Program-made: the position numbers and the translations under genes
In this document: positions 12,193 to 22,312 of the stretch, in pieces
Layout: every line of letters starts with the position of its first letter
Position numbering within the stretch: position 1 is the first letter of the stretch
Notes under the pieces: model-generated
Seen by the model: the letters and a program-made list of their open reading frames with translations, nothing else
Told to the model about the DNA's origin: nothing
Database searches by the model: none
Origin: Gnetum montanum
Lineage: Eukaryota > Streptophyta > Gnetopsida > Gnetales > Gnetaceae
DNA: 33,847 nt
Reading direction: 5' to 3'
Assembly: GCA_015680685.1 (NCBI GenBank)
Contig: MNCI01022125.1
Span: 881,662-915,508 of the forward strand

Positions 12193-13232
12193 TTGAGAAG
12201 CATCCTAAATGAGATGTTAGCCTAGTGGTAAGGCTCTTAATTTGAAATCTTTAAGTTATGTGTTTGAATCATGAAGGTAATGCTAATTGATGAGTGGTGA
12301 GGCACCCCTACACTCAACCATATGAATACGAGCGTTCACGCATGATCCGGTCGAACTCCATAGATGTACTAGTTGTGGTATCTACATAATTACACGTTGA
12401 TTGCAGTTCACTATCTTCCCACTTGGACTAGTATTTACTTTGTCACATATGGTTTAGTCCAAAAAGAGGCGAATGATGTGATCCTAAACTAATGCTACTT
12501 CTAGATACGATGGAAAATAATCTTGTTTAAAGCTAATAGGTAATGAGAATCATAATCTAAACTAGCCTAAGTGCGATGAGCATCTGTCCTTAATTATCTA
12601 TACACATCTTGGACCTCGTGTACTACTTCTAGGATTACCAAGCGTATATTACTTGAGCGCTCCTAGATACACTACTAGGTTACCAAGTAGTTACACTTAA
12701 AATGTTCGTAATTAAGTCATACTCATTCTACAATTAACAACAGGAATCGTAAATGATGGTAAAGAAATATTAATTAAGAAAACAATAAATAACAATAACA
12801 ATTAAGCAATTAAAACTAAGTGAATGTTGTAATGATGGAGTAATCTCGATCTTTATTGTTGATCATGTGTGTGTCCAAGTATGTCACACTTGAATAAAGG
12901 TTCCATACAATTACAATCATCACACTATGGGCATGCATTGGGGAAAGAATGGAAATTAACTACAACTGACAAAAAAGACTCTATTCCTACACTTACTTAC
13001 TCTAACCTCATTTCCTGTGCACTTGAATGTGGTATTTATAGGCTTACACAAGAGTCATGATATCATGTATCCAATATCGTTGTCCAGGCTACAATATCCC
13101 GTACCCGATATTAGAGCCTAGCAAATCATGATTCATCACTAACGTAGAAAGTTCTAATTTTACTATATATCTTAGAAGTAAATATTATTAAAAAAAGGTT
13201 TAAGGTTTTGACATCCTTATTTGAGAAGCATC
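12193..13232 (+). mobile_element. tRNA-derived SINE, family A, split by a solo LTR
   Basis: A 12-bp direct repeat TTGAGAAGCATC (12193-12204 and 13221-13232) flanks the unit. The 5' part has ATGAGATGTTAG, A box TAGCCTAGTGG (12218-12228) and B box GTGTTTGAATC (12260-12270). At 12287/12288 a solo LTR begins. After it ends at 13138 the SINE resumes with AAGTTCTAATTTTACTATAT, matching the full copy at 17615-17769, and ends near GGTTTTGACATCC (about 13204-13216). The unit is therefore a target-primed insertion that was later invaded by an LTR element. Non-coding; a pol III internal promoter is inferred from the boxes. Confidence 0.75.
12288..13138 (-). mobile_element. Solo gypsy LTR (851 bp), inverted relative of the LTR at 1358
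   Basis: On the plus strand the unit runs from TGATGAGTGG to ATTCATCA, so on its own strand it also has TGATG...CATCA ends. It aligns with the LTR at 1358-2173: the block around CACTCAACCATATGAATACG, the TATA box TATAAATA (about 13034-13041 as TATTTATA) and the ATATCG/GATATC cluster at 13055-13120. The flanks are CTAAT (12283-12287) and CTAAC (13139-13143), a 5-bp target duplication with one change. No internal sequence is present, so it is a solo LTR formed by LTR-LTR recombination, nested inside a SINE. Confidence 0.8.
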
Positions 13233-13299
13233 ATTTGTTATATACATTTGTGTATGATCTATTATTTCTATCACTTGAAAAACTGTAACTCCATGTGAG

Positions 13300-13445
13300 A
13301 GTATGATCATAGCATCTATCTCACAAAGGATTGTGACACAAATATGTGTGTAGAGTATTGAACCTATCCCATAAGGGATTGCAACATGAGTAGTTAGTTG
13401 CATGATGTATGAACATTGTGCCTATCTTACAAGGGATTGTAAAAA
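13300..13445. repeat. Diverged minisatellite, about 50-58 bp period, three units
   Basis: The phrase CTATC(T/C)(C/T)...AAGGGATTG(T/C) recurs at about 13316, 13364 and 13422 with spacings of 48 and 58 bases. The last two units are most alike (CTATCCCATAAGGGATTGC and CTATCTTACAAGGGATTGT). No coding role is evident. Confidence 0.45.
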
Positions 13446-14600
13446 TATTATTTAATTTATTATTTTACTATTTTATTCCTTTTGAAAATTATATAAAAAT
13501 CTTAATTTACTCATGGTGGCACCATGTGTTTCTTGTAAGCTTCACATCAATGTAAAACAAAGCAAATAACTCAACTAATTTATGAAGTAATTCAAGACTT
13601 GATGGATGGAATTCTTACTTTGAATAACATGCATAGATGAAGCATTATGAAGGAAGAGATAATCATCATTTTCAAATTAAAATGCAATACATGAAAAGAT
13701 AGACTTACCAATAAGGAAATAAAAAATAATGACATGGAATGCACAATCCACAAAATTGATATCCAAATCAATAACATGTAAGGTATTGTTCAAGTTTTTG
13801 TTGCAATATTTACACTATTAAAAATGAAACATAGATTTTATTATATCTTAAGACCAAAAATATTTGTTAAGCAAGCATTACATTTGAATCAAGAAAATTA
13901 AATAGATTAGTAATACTAGCAAGTTATTGAAAAAAAATTAAAGAATGTCATTTCTAGATATCCATATGAATAAATCAACCAAGATTAAAGCAATATATGA
14001 AGGTAAATTTGAAGGGTATTTAATTGATTTTAAAGCAATGTAGGAAAAAAAGTAGAAAGAAATTTAAGAAAAGAAATGAAATTTATGGCTAGTGGATCTT
14101 GTTAAGAAACAAAAGGACAACTTGGGGGTGGAGTTTCCTTGTTTTCTTCTATGAGCAAACACATATTTTAAAACAACCTTTTCAAAATACTTTTGGGTTG
14201 ACTAGAAAGGGGAAAAACCTCTTCATGTTATTATTGGCTTTAAGACCTCTTTATTTAAAACAAAGTTTAGCATAATCAAAGCAACATAAAAAGAGAGAAA
14301 GTATAGAGATGTTACAAAAGATAAACTTGTAAACAAAGATAAAAAATGGTAAAAGGTAAAGACACCTCATGAAGAAGATAAATTCCATTACTTCATTAAA
14401 ATATAAGAGGAATTGCATAGAAACTTTATGAAATAGAAATGAAGACTTAGTACATGAAGTGAACAGTATTGCAACAATTTCTATTAAATTTTATGAAACT
14501 TTTTGCAACTCAAATCATGTTCCAAATTACTAGCATATGGAGGAAACTATACAATGCATCAATCATTATTTATGACATGAGGATACCTTATTGTTGAACT
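13446..14600. other. AT-rich stretch without recognisable gene
   Basis: No domain or repeat was recognised. The right edge leads into the LINE relic and may include decayed 5' LINE sequence. Confidence 0.3.
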
Positions 14601-16620
14601 AATGCCCTACCATAGAGGGAATTCAAACAATGGTTTTCTTCATGATTTCCTATTAAGTTCCAAGTATGAATGGTTTTATATTTCACTTATTTAATTTTTA
14701 GAAGATTCTTCAAAAGGATATTTATGATACTATATTCAAATTTTGGAGAACTAAGAGATTAAATTAGAATGAAATGTTCTTGAATAGTTTTGTGACTAAA
14801 GAAAAAGCATACAATTGACATTAAATATTATTAACCTATTAACTTAGGTAATTCTTTCTATAAAATTTGTTCAAAACTTGTGATGATTGGATTACAAAAG
14901 ATGATCCCCCATTTAGTTGCTAAAGAATAAGAACATTTTATAGAATGAAGACACATCTTAGATCAAGTACTTGTGGTGCAAGAGATTCTTCATTCAACTC
15001 ATTTGTAAAAGAAGCCTAGAATTCCTTTAAAGCTTAATATTTCAAAAGCTTATGATACCATCAATTAGATATATAAGAGAACTATGCTACAAAAAAGGAC
15101 TTTTCCTAATCATTATATACAAATTCTTGAGGGTATCAAGGATCTAGATTTTCCATTCTTATTAATAGTCATCACTTTGGAAATTTTTCATCTTAAAATG
15201 GATTACAACAAGGTCATCCTATTTCTTCCTAACAAGGTTTGTGAATTTACTTAAGAAAATTTAAAAATCATAATATTATAGAAGGCAACCAACTAGCTTT
15301 TTATTGCAATTCTTTCATGCATACTTAGTTTGTTAATAACATCCTTCTATTCTCTAATGGAAATCCACAATTTGTAGCAAACTTACATACATGAATTTTG
15401 AAGTTTTCAAACACCTTGATTTAAGAATCAATTTAATAAAATTCATGTATTTAATTTTAAATTTAATTAAAAATTTTTATAGTAATATTTTAATTTACTA
15501 GGATGTGAAGTAGACTCATTACCTACCATGTATTTAGGGCTTCCCATCTTTGTGGGTTGCATGAAGAAGAAACTTTGGTACCCACCTCTACAAAAGATTA
15601 ATAATAGACTTGTTGGATAGAAGGTTAAGCTATTATCATAGGCTAGTCAATTACACTTGGTGAGATTTACTTGTTAGGCTTTGCCTCTTTATTATCTTTC
15701 TTACTTTTATTATCCTAAAACAATAATTTCTAAGATAGAAAGAAGAAAAATTTATGATCCAACCATTTGAAAAAAAAAATACTTCATGTTTTAAATTAAA
15801 ATATAATATGTAAACTATGGTCCTATGGTAAATAGAATGTTAGGCATATACAAGAAATTAATTATGATTTGTTAGAAAAGATTGCTTGATAGCTTTACAT
15901 TTCAAATAAACTGTGGATTCAAGTGATGAAAGCCAAGTACCTATATGATGGTTTTCACTTTGTTAATGCTCTCAATATTACCAATCCCTCTCCAGTTTAG
16001 AAAGGACATCAATCCATAAGACATTGGTTTTGTCTATAAGATAAAAAAGGCTTATATCATGTTATGCCCTATGAAAAGAGTGCAATATCCAATAGACATC
16101 AAAAATTCCATTTTTACCCCTCGTATTTGTCTCTTTGCTAGATTATTGACTAGCCAATATCATGCATAGAAGAATATTATGAATGATCTAGGTTATGTCT
16201 TTTTTTCTTCTACAATAGAAATTGATGATCATATATTTTTAAATTGTGGGTTTATTGAAGATCTTTGGAATGAGTTTAGGGAAAGTGCTAAGAGGTAACC
16301 ACCTACAGCTAATTCTATGAATGATTTTTTTTTTTTTTTTTTTTTTTTTGCATGACAACATTATTGAAGAAGATAACAAGATAAGTTGTGAATAGTACTT
16401 CCATGATCTATTTGGTTTGTGGTATGGTGGAAACAAAATTTTAGAATCTTTTAGCAAAGTTCAAGAAGCCCATTATTGCTATGGATTAAAAATTTGGCTT
16501 TCTGCAAGAATCTTGAAAAATTGGAACAATGTTGTTTAGTTCTATCTCTAGAAGATAAATATGGTAGGTAGTTTATATTTTTCTTTGTTTATTTATTTTC
16601 TCAATGGAATTTTCTTTTTG
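14600..16620 (+). pseudogene. L1-type LINE ORF2 relic: reverse transcriptase to zf-RVT
   Basis: Plus-strand frames give the L1 reverse-transcriptase series in order. LGNSFYKICSKLV (about 14845) matches the PISLCN..YKI block; ILDQVLVVQEILHS (about 14955) and KLNISKAYDTIN (about 15030) follow. At about 15190 the GLRQG-P block appears as NGLQQGHPIS, and at about 15315 FVNNILLF stands where FADD is expected, so both catalytic Asp are Asn. LPTMYLGLPIFVG (about 15520) and LWIQVMKAKYLYDG (about 15915) follow, then a zf-RVT end IDDHIFLNCGFIEDLWNEF (about 16215-16275). Numerous stops and frameshifts show it is dead. A pure T run interrupts it at 16327-16349. It is longer than the LINE fragment at 10080, and no 5' endonuclease domain was seen. 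Confidence 0.7.
16327..16349. repeat. Poly(T) tract
   Basis: An uninterrupted T run of about 23 bases lies within the LINE relic, after its zf-RVT segment. It could be slippage growth or an inserted A-tail on the minus strand; no element attached to it was recognised. Confidence 0.6.
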
Positions 16621-17089
16621 TGATCCAACCACTATTGATCCAAGATGCCTGTTTCATCAAAAAAATTCACTTACTTAAATATAAGAAACATGCTTGTAAA
16701 TAAAGTAAACATATGTCCATAAGATTCTTAGCTTCTATGTGTTATAGATTCAAAAACAATGATGATGGAATTGCAAATAAAATTGTTTCTTTAGATAGTA
16801 TGATTTTCTTTGATTGTTTGATATTTTTGGCTTAGTAATTCTTATATTGATTTTTTATTATCCTCTATTGGCAATATAAAGTACATAATAAATTTCATTA
16901 TAGAAGGTGAGATAGTGAACTCTTTTCATCATTCTTTGGAATTCTTTTTTGCAAGTTCAACTATGCCTCAATGCTCAAAAAGGTGAAAAAAAAAAGAAAA
17001 TTCATTAAAATAAATTGACATCAAAGGTCAAAGATAAATATAAAGAGTTAGTGTAACAACAATAAAACTCTGACTATCATTCAAAGAAT

Positions 17090-17470
17090 TTGAAGCAATG
17101 TTGCATCATGTTGATCCCTTCCTTCTACATGCTACCTCGTTGTTTCACCATCGCATCTTCCATGCTGCCATCCCCATTGTAGTCTCCATCATCACTACTC
17201 TTATTTGTGTCATATTTTGTCTATCACCACTATGAAAATCTATGCCATCTTTAACACTTATCACTATCACTAGGAAATGTGCATCATCATTCATCATCCA
17301 TCACCACCATACATAAGAACTACTACCATTGCTCCATCCACCCTTGCTAGCACTATGCACCACCTCCTCTAGCAATTGCACTAGCACTCATCACCTATCA
17401 TTTCAATGCTTGCCTTTGAAGTTTTTGTCACCAAACCCATGACGTTCATCCCTATCAGTCGACAATTGTG
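17090..17470. repeat. CA/CAT-rich, cytosine-rich simple-sequence stretch
   Basis: This stretch is unlike its neighbours: rich in CAC, CAT, CCA and CTA triplets (for example CATCATCATTCATCATCCATC, split by single changes) and poor in G on the plus strand. No long open frame is present. It looks like a degenerate trinucleotide-rich repeat or an old His/Ser/Thr/Pro-rich coding fragment. Between 16620 and 17090 nothing was recognised. Confidence 0.35.
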
Positions 17471-17595
17471 AACACCTTAGGTCCCTATCAACCAATGCTA
17501 GGAAATGTTCATCAACTTATAGAAAAAAGAAAAGTTTGTCAACTAACAGAAAGATCTTGATTGTAAACTTGAAATTTATATTTTACATTTAAATA

Positions 17596-17788
17596 TTTGG
17601 AAAGATCAACTTTGGGAGTGTTGAAACCTGAAATAAGAGAAACATAGATACACCCTAAAATATATAGTCTAATTAGAACTTTAATTAACTAAACATTACT
17701 CACCAAAATTAAACCCAAGACTTGGATCTTCCAAATCAAGTGTCTTATCACTAGGCTAACACCTCATTGTTTGGAAAGATCAACTTTG
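17596..17788 (-). mobile_element. Full-length tRNA-derived SINE, family A, with 19-bp target duplication
   Basis: The perfect direct repeat TTTGGAAAGATCAACTTTG lies at 17596-17614 and 17770-17788 and encloses a 155-base body. Read on the minus strand, the body starts CAATGAGGTGTTAGCC and has A box TAGCCTAGTGA (17748-17758) and B box GGGTTTAATTT (17706-17716). The body region then holds AAAGTTCTAATTAGACTATAT and ends GGTTTCAACACTCC without a poly(A) tail. Between the boxes, TTGATT...ATCCAA can form an anticodon-like stem around TGGAAG. The head and 3' blocks are shared with the copy at 12193-13232. This copy defines the family's two ends. Confidence 0.8.
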
Positions 17789-19300
17789 ACCAAACAAGTC
17801 AAACTAGCAAATTGATAAATGGCAAAATAAAAAATTTGTAATTAAGTGTACTAGTCCTAGAGTAGTTTTCACAACCTAAAAATTTGCATAGATTATATTA
17901 CATAATTTAATGCATATGAATAATTATTTAATATTATCATATACATTTCATTAAATTAGCTCTAATTTTCTTAATTAAATCATAGGATTATATTACTATT
18001 CTTATTTTTATTCCTATTATTATTGTTATTGTTATTGCTATTGTTAGCTTCCTACATAAGTAAATGCAGTTTGCTTGCTCAAGTATTTAGTTAAAGTTTT
18101 GCATCTTTGTTTTAGTACTATTAGAGCTTAGTCATAGATCTGCTATATACTTTATGATGAAATGTTGAAATCCAATTACCCTAGGAAGTTATTTCTTTTT
18201 ATTAGTTATAATTCCTTTACAAGCATTTGGCTATGCATATTTTCTTCCTTATGCACATTCAATTATGTGTATACAATCTTTAATATGTAGATTCAGTTAT
18301 GCACATATATGCTTTATTATGCACATCTAGTTATTCATCTTATATTCTTATTATGTACTTGTAATTATATGATACTATGTTCATGAAGTAATTATGGATC
18401 CTAATCCTACCCAAATCATATCTCTTGATTGTTTTTGTCATTAAACTAGAATTTGAAGTTCATGTTATATTATTATTAAAAATTACATAAATCAATTTTG
18501 TTAAGGAAGTACCTTAAGATGATGTTCTACTTGGAATTTGAACTTACCAATGTGTTCAAGGCATTTAAAAATGTTAGTTTTGACCCTTGGTTTACTAGAA
18601 TCAGAGTTACAATTCTTGAGATTTCACATTATCTAGTTCACTTAAAATACTGTAAAGTTTCAACATTTGAATTAGGCAACTATGATAAGTGAAACTTAGA
18701 TAATATTTCAACATATAATTAGGTAGAACACCTGATAAGGATTCCATAGGTTCAAATGGAATTTAATTTGGAGTCTTAGTGTATGTGTTATGAGTATTAA
18801 GTCTTAAGGATAATAGTTAGAGGAAAAATTATGAATAAATTATCAAACCACATTTAGAAAAAAAAACGTAAAAAGTAAAAATCAAAATTTGAAATGAAGT
18901 CGATTATAAAAAGAACATGCATGTACGAAAAGGAAAAAGGTAAAGGCAACTTCTATAAAAAGTATATATGTTATAACGTATACATGTTATATCTTTTTTT
19001 TACCACCTCTCTCCCACCTTACCCTTCTATCGTTTTTATCTACATTAGGTTTTTAACTGAAATCGTGTTCCATAGTGTTTTTTCTAAAAGACATTTTTTG
19101 CTATTTCTTCTTCATTTTGATGTTGATTTTAGCATTGTTCCTTCTATTCTTCCCCTTATAAATAGATTGTGATCATTAATACATATCATCTTAATTCATT
19201 GAAGAATTTCTTGTGTCATAGGTAAAACGAAGAAAAAACCAATTGACAATGTTGAGTAAAAAAAGAAAGAGACTATGAAGATTTTGAAAGTCCTACCAAT
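17789..19300. other. AT-rich stretch; microsatellite and possible LTR promoter
   Basis: No gene was recognised. A TTATTG/TTATTA microsatellite-like run lies at about 18016-18046. CTTATAAATAGATTGTG at about 19156 could be a TATA box of an unrecognised LTR (weak). CTAGTCCTAGAGTAGT near 17849 recurs at about 20359. Confidence 0.3.
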
Positions 19301-19304
19301 ACAA

Positions 19305-19423
19305 GTAAGAAGGGTTATTTTACTTTCCTTTTCATGTTGCTGCCCTATTTTGTTGTGGATTTTGTAAAGAAGCTTATTTTACTCTCCTTTTCATGTGGCT
19401 ATCCTATATTATTGTGAATTTTT
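19305..19423. repeat. Tandem duplication, 59-60 bp unit, two copies
   Basis: Unit 1 (19305-19363) and unit 2 (19364-19423) both run from GTAA(A)GAAG..TTATTTTAC through CTTTTCATGT to TTGTG(G/A)ATTTT, with about 80-85% identity by eye. They are directly adjacent and non-coding. Confidence 0.65.
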
Positions 19424-20337
19424 CACACTTTCTTTCTACTTCCTGTGTTTCTATTTTTCTTCTACTATTTTAATTATTTTTTTGAGATTCTACTAATTTT
19501 TCATCATTTTGGTCTTGCTTTTATATGGAAATTGATATTTTAATTGTGTCCAAACCATTTTCTATCTTTTGGATGAATTTTTGAAATTATGGAAACCTTA
19601 CCCAACTTGCTTCTTAAATATTTTATGATTATTTTAGATCAACTCATGATATAAACATGATTTTGCAAGAATTTTGTGGAAATGTTGGCTATTATAGATT
19701 TTTGGCTATTTTGGACTTATTTTGGATTTTTGGAATAAAATAATAATATTCATATGACCAATTTTGCTTAGTCGATAGTGGAACCCTCAACTCTATTAGA
19801 TGCCCTTGTCTACATGCAATAGAGGAGTGTTCCTTAGTAGAACCCGCTACATAAGAACAAAGATGTTAGATGGATTTCCTACCCTAGATTTTGATTCATA
19901 AGTGCATGTGAGATTGGGAAACTGGCTAAGACCATGGAACTGAGTAGTTGAGTTTAGTGGTGTGTGGTGAGGCATAGTCAAGACCTACCTTTCCAATGAA
20001 CAAGTATCGTTAGGATCATTATTTTACGTAGTATTTTATGATGCAACTAGTAAAACTTTTTAACATTGGCATTTTTGTGGCTACATAAAAATATCCTTTT
20101 CTTTAAATAAATTTTATTTAATTACATATATAAGTATTATGAAATTTTGCTACATTGTATTGCTTTATTGTATTTATGATTATAATTAATACTTTTTATC
20201 TAGTTTATGACTTCCTTTTGAATTAGAAAATCAAGGTTAAATCTAGATCCCTGGGGTTTCATGGCATCTTTATTAGTTATTTATAGGATATTTATAGATA
20301 ATTAATATAGCTGTTATAGTAGTACTGACAAGATAAA

Positions 20338-20377
20338 AACTTTGTAATTAAGCATACTAGTCCTAGAGTAGTACTGT
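20338..20377 (+). repeat. Dispersed direct repeat, second copy of 17831-17866
   Basis: TTTGTAATTAAG..(T)ACTAGTCCTAGAGTAGT occurs here and at about 17834-17865, some 2.5 kb apart, in the same orientation. Similarity fades on both sides. They may be fragments of one LTR family; no TG/CA ends or target duplication were found. Confidence 0.45.
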
Positions 20378-20450
20378 GATGGATGACCTCTTAGGAAGCT
20401 CTCAAAAAATCTCAAACTTCGAAAAACCATAACTTTTAATCCAAAAGCCT

Positions 20451-20684
20451 TTTCCAATGAATGAATAGTCATTTCCAATAGATTTTAGCCTCCCAGATGC
20501 AATGGAAAAGTTAAATCTACCCTCCAAAACTCTAAAAATTAGTTTTAATCATTTTCTTTAATTTATGCCTTATGAGCCTTGCAAGTTAGATTTAGCAAAA
20601 CTTGAGCATTTAATATCCATTTCTAACATATGAGTAGTTATTTTTAACATTTTTTGGCCTTCTAAATCTAATGGTGATGTCATA
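20451..20684. repeat. Diverged direct repeat, about 64 bp, 170 bp apart
   Basis: 20451-20514 and 20621-20684 align as TTTC(C/T)AA..ATGA(A/G)TAGT(C/T)ATTT through to (C/T)AATGG. The rest of 19424-20450 and 20685-21600 contains no recognised gene. A phrase encoding CRNHNMDGC on the plus strand near 21345 resembles a zinc-knuckle linker but is isolated. Confidence 0.4.
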
Positions 20685-21608
20685 TTGGGCATTCAAGTAG
20701 CTGATAATTAAGTGATAGCTTAAATCATTGCTTAGTAGGTTGTTACTTATACCACCTAATTAGGACTAACAATCTAACATTGTCATCTTAGGGTCTTAGA
20801 ATTAGGTTACTAACCCCTAGTTGGTCATTAGTGATACTATAAAAGTTAATGTCCTAAGGGAAGTAGAAAAGGTTACTAGGAGTCTCAGAAATATAGTAGT
20901 TAGAGAATCAATTAGAAAATTAAAATGGCAAGGAAGATGTATAGCAATCTAGCAGCAACCAAATCATGCTACAAAGATCAACCATCATGGAAAATCATAA
21001 CCTTTTCTTGATAAAAAATATGATACCAATGAGAAGGAATGATCTAGGAGTGAATCCAAGTTTGAAAGTTGTAATATACATTGTGCTTGCAAGATTCCTA
21101 ACCAATGAAAGATAATATTTGTTGTGTTCACCTTAGGCTTTGGATTGACATAAGTACTGATATCCACTCATCCTTAAAGAATTACAAATTATAAATGCAA
21201 ATGTGCTATGTTTACAAGAATTCCTACAATGGAAATGTCTATATTAATTCTAACCTTATTTGAAAAAGTTGAGATACAAAGGTGTCTACAAGCAAAAAGG
21301 TACTTATGATGGTTCTTCTTTTGAGCTATACACACTTGTTTATTGCAGGAACCATAACATGGATGGTTGTACAATATTATACAAAGAATCCAAGTTCGAC
21401 TTAACATAAATATTTGAATGAAGATTAAAGGATATAATTTTTGAAATTTCATAACTTTAATTCATGAAAAAGAAAGAATGATTAAGATTCTAGAGAAGCC
21501 ACATAGCCTTAGCATTGGTACTCAAAATGTAGCCATCAAGAGAACACTTATGTGTGGTCAACACACATTTGATCACTAACCTAACATGCAAATGTTGAAC
21601 TTTCTTAA

Positions 21609-21844
21609 GTATCTTACTTGATTAACAAGATTGAGGAAAGTTCGAATAAAAAGTTATTTCTAACTTGTACTATTTTTAACATAGTGTCATTCATCCTCTA
21701 TGGAGACTTCAATCCAAAAGCTAAAAGTGGTGTTCATCAATTCTCAAAATGCAAACATATGAAAAAACATTTGAAAGGGGAACCTAATTTGAAAAAAAAA
21801 TTTTCATTCATTCACCACACCATTCCATTGGCCAATGCATACTT
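21609..21844 (+). pseudogene. Unassigned open frame, 5' part, interrupted by the copia element
   Basis: The frame is open from after TAA at 21606 to the copia insertion point at 21845. It encodes a lysine-rich segment (for example HMKKHLKGEPNLKKKF) with no family I recognise. The codon TAC at 21840 opens the target duplication. On the far side of the element the codon TAC at 26801 is in the same frame, and the frame stays open to TAA at 27098-27100. Together that is about 170 codons without a stop once the insertion is ignored. There is no ATG near the start. It may be a fragment of an older element's gag or of a lost host gene. Confidence 0.35.
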
Positions 21845-22298
21845 TGTTATTCCCAGTCGCTTGTACCAATATTATATTAAATTTAAAATAAATTGTAGAA
21901 AATAAAAAAAGGCATAGAATTACCTTGGGAAAAACATTCAAAGTAAAAAACCCTAGCAAAAATTGGCTCTTGGACAATTTGCAGCATAGCTACAAAAAAT
22001 TGAAGCTCAAGGAGAATTTTCAAAGGAAGGAAGATGATTCTCAAGCTTATGCTTTGAAAAATGTGATACTTGGATGCTCCCTTTGAGCTCCTTATATATT
22101 ATCACATGTTACAAAAACAAACCTGTAGTACAAGGGATAGTTTTTTTTTTTTTTTTTGGGAGAAATAAGTTGGCATAACAATTATGGATGGGTTAACCAA
22201 AATAGAAAATCAAATATGGATGAAGATAGTCAGCAGATAATGGATGGTGGAGAGCCAAGGTAGATTTTCCTTCAATAACCGCTGTAATAACCATAACA
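21845..22298 (-). repeat. Copia 3' LTR (454 bp)
   Basis: Its ends are TGTTAT...ATAACA. It carries a T run at 22141-22158 where the other LTR has a mixed T/A run, and a TATA-like element at about 22092-22101 (ATAATATATAAGG on the minus strand). The neighbour on the element side is the polypurine tract. Confidence 0.88.
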
Positions 22299-22312
22299 AT
22301 TCTTCCTCTTAA
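22299..22312 (-). other. Polypurine tract of the copia element
   Basis: The minus strand reads AAGAGGAAGAAT directly before the TGTTAT of the 3' LTR, the standard position of the plus-strand primer. Confidence 0.8.

Noticed and set aside
12205-12275. Possible tRNA gene from clear A and B boxes
   Set aside because: The acceptor and T stems do not pair well, the unit is flanked by a 12-bp duplication and it continues into a body shared with other copies. A SINE explains it better.
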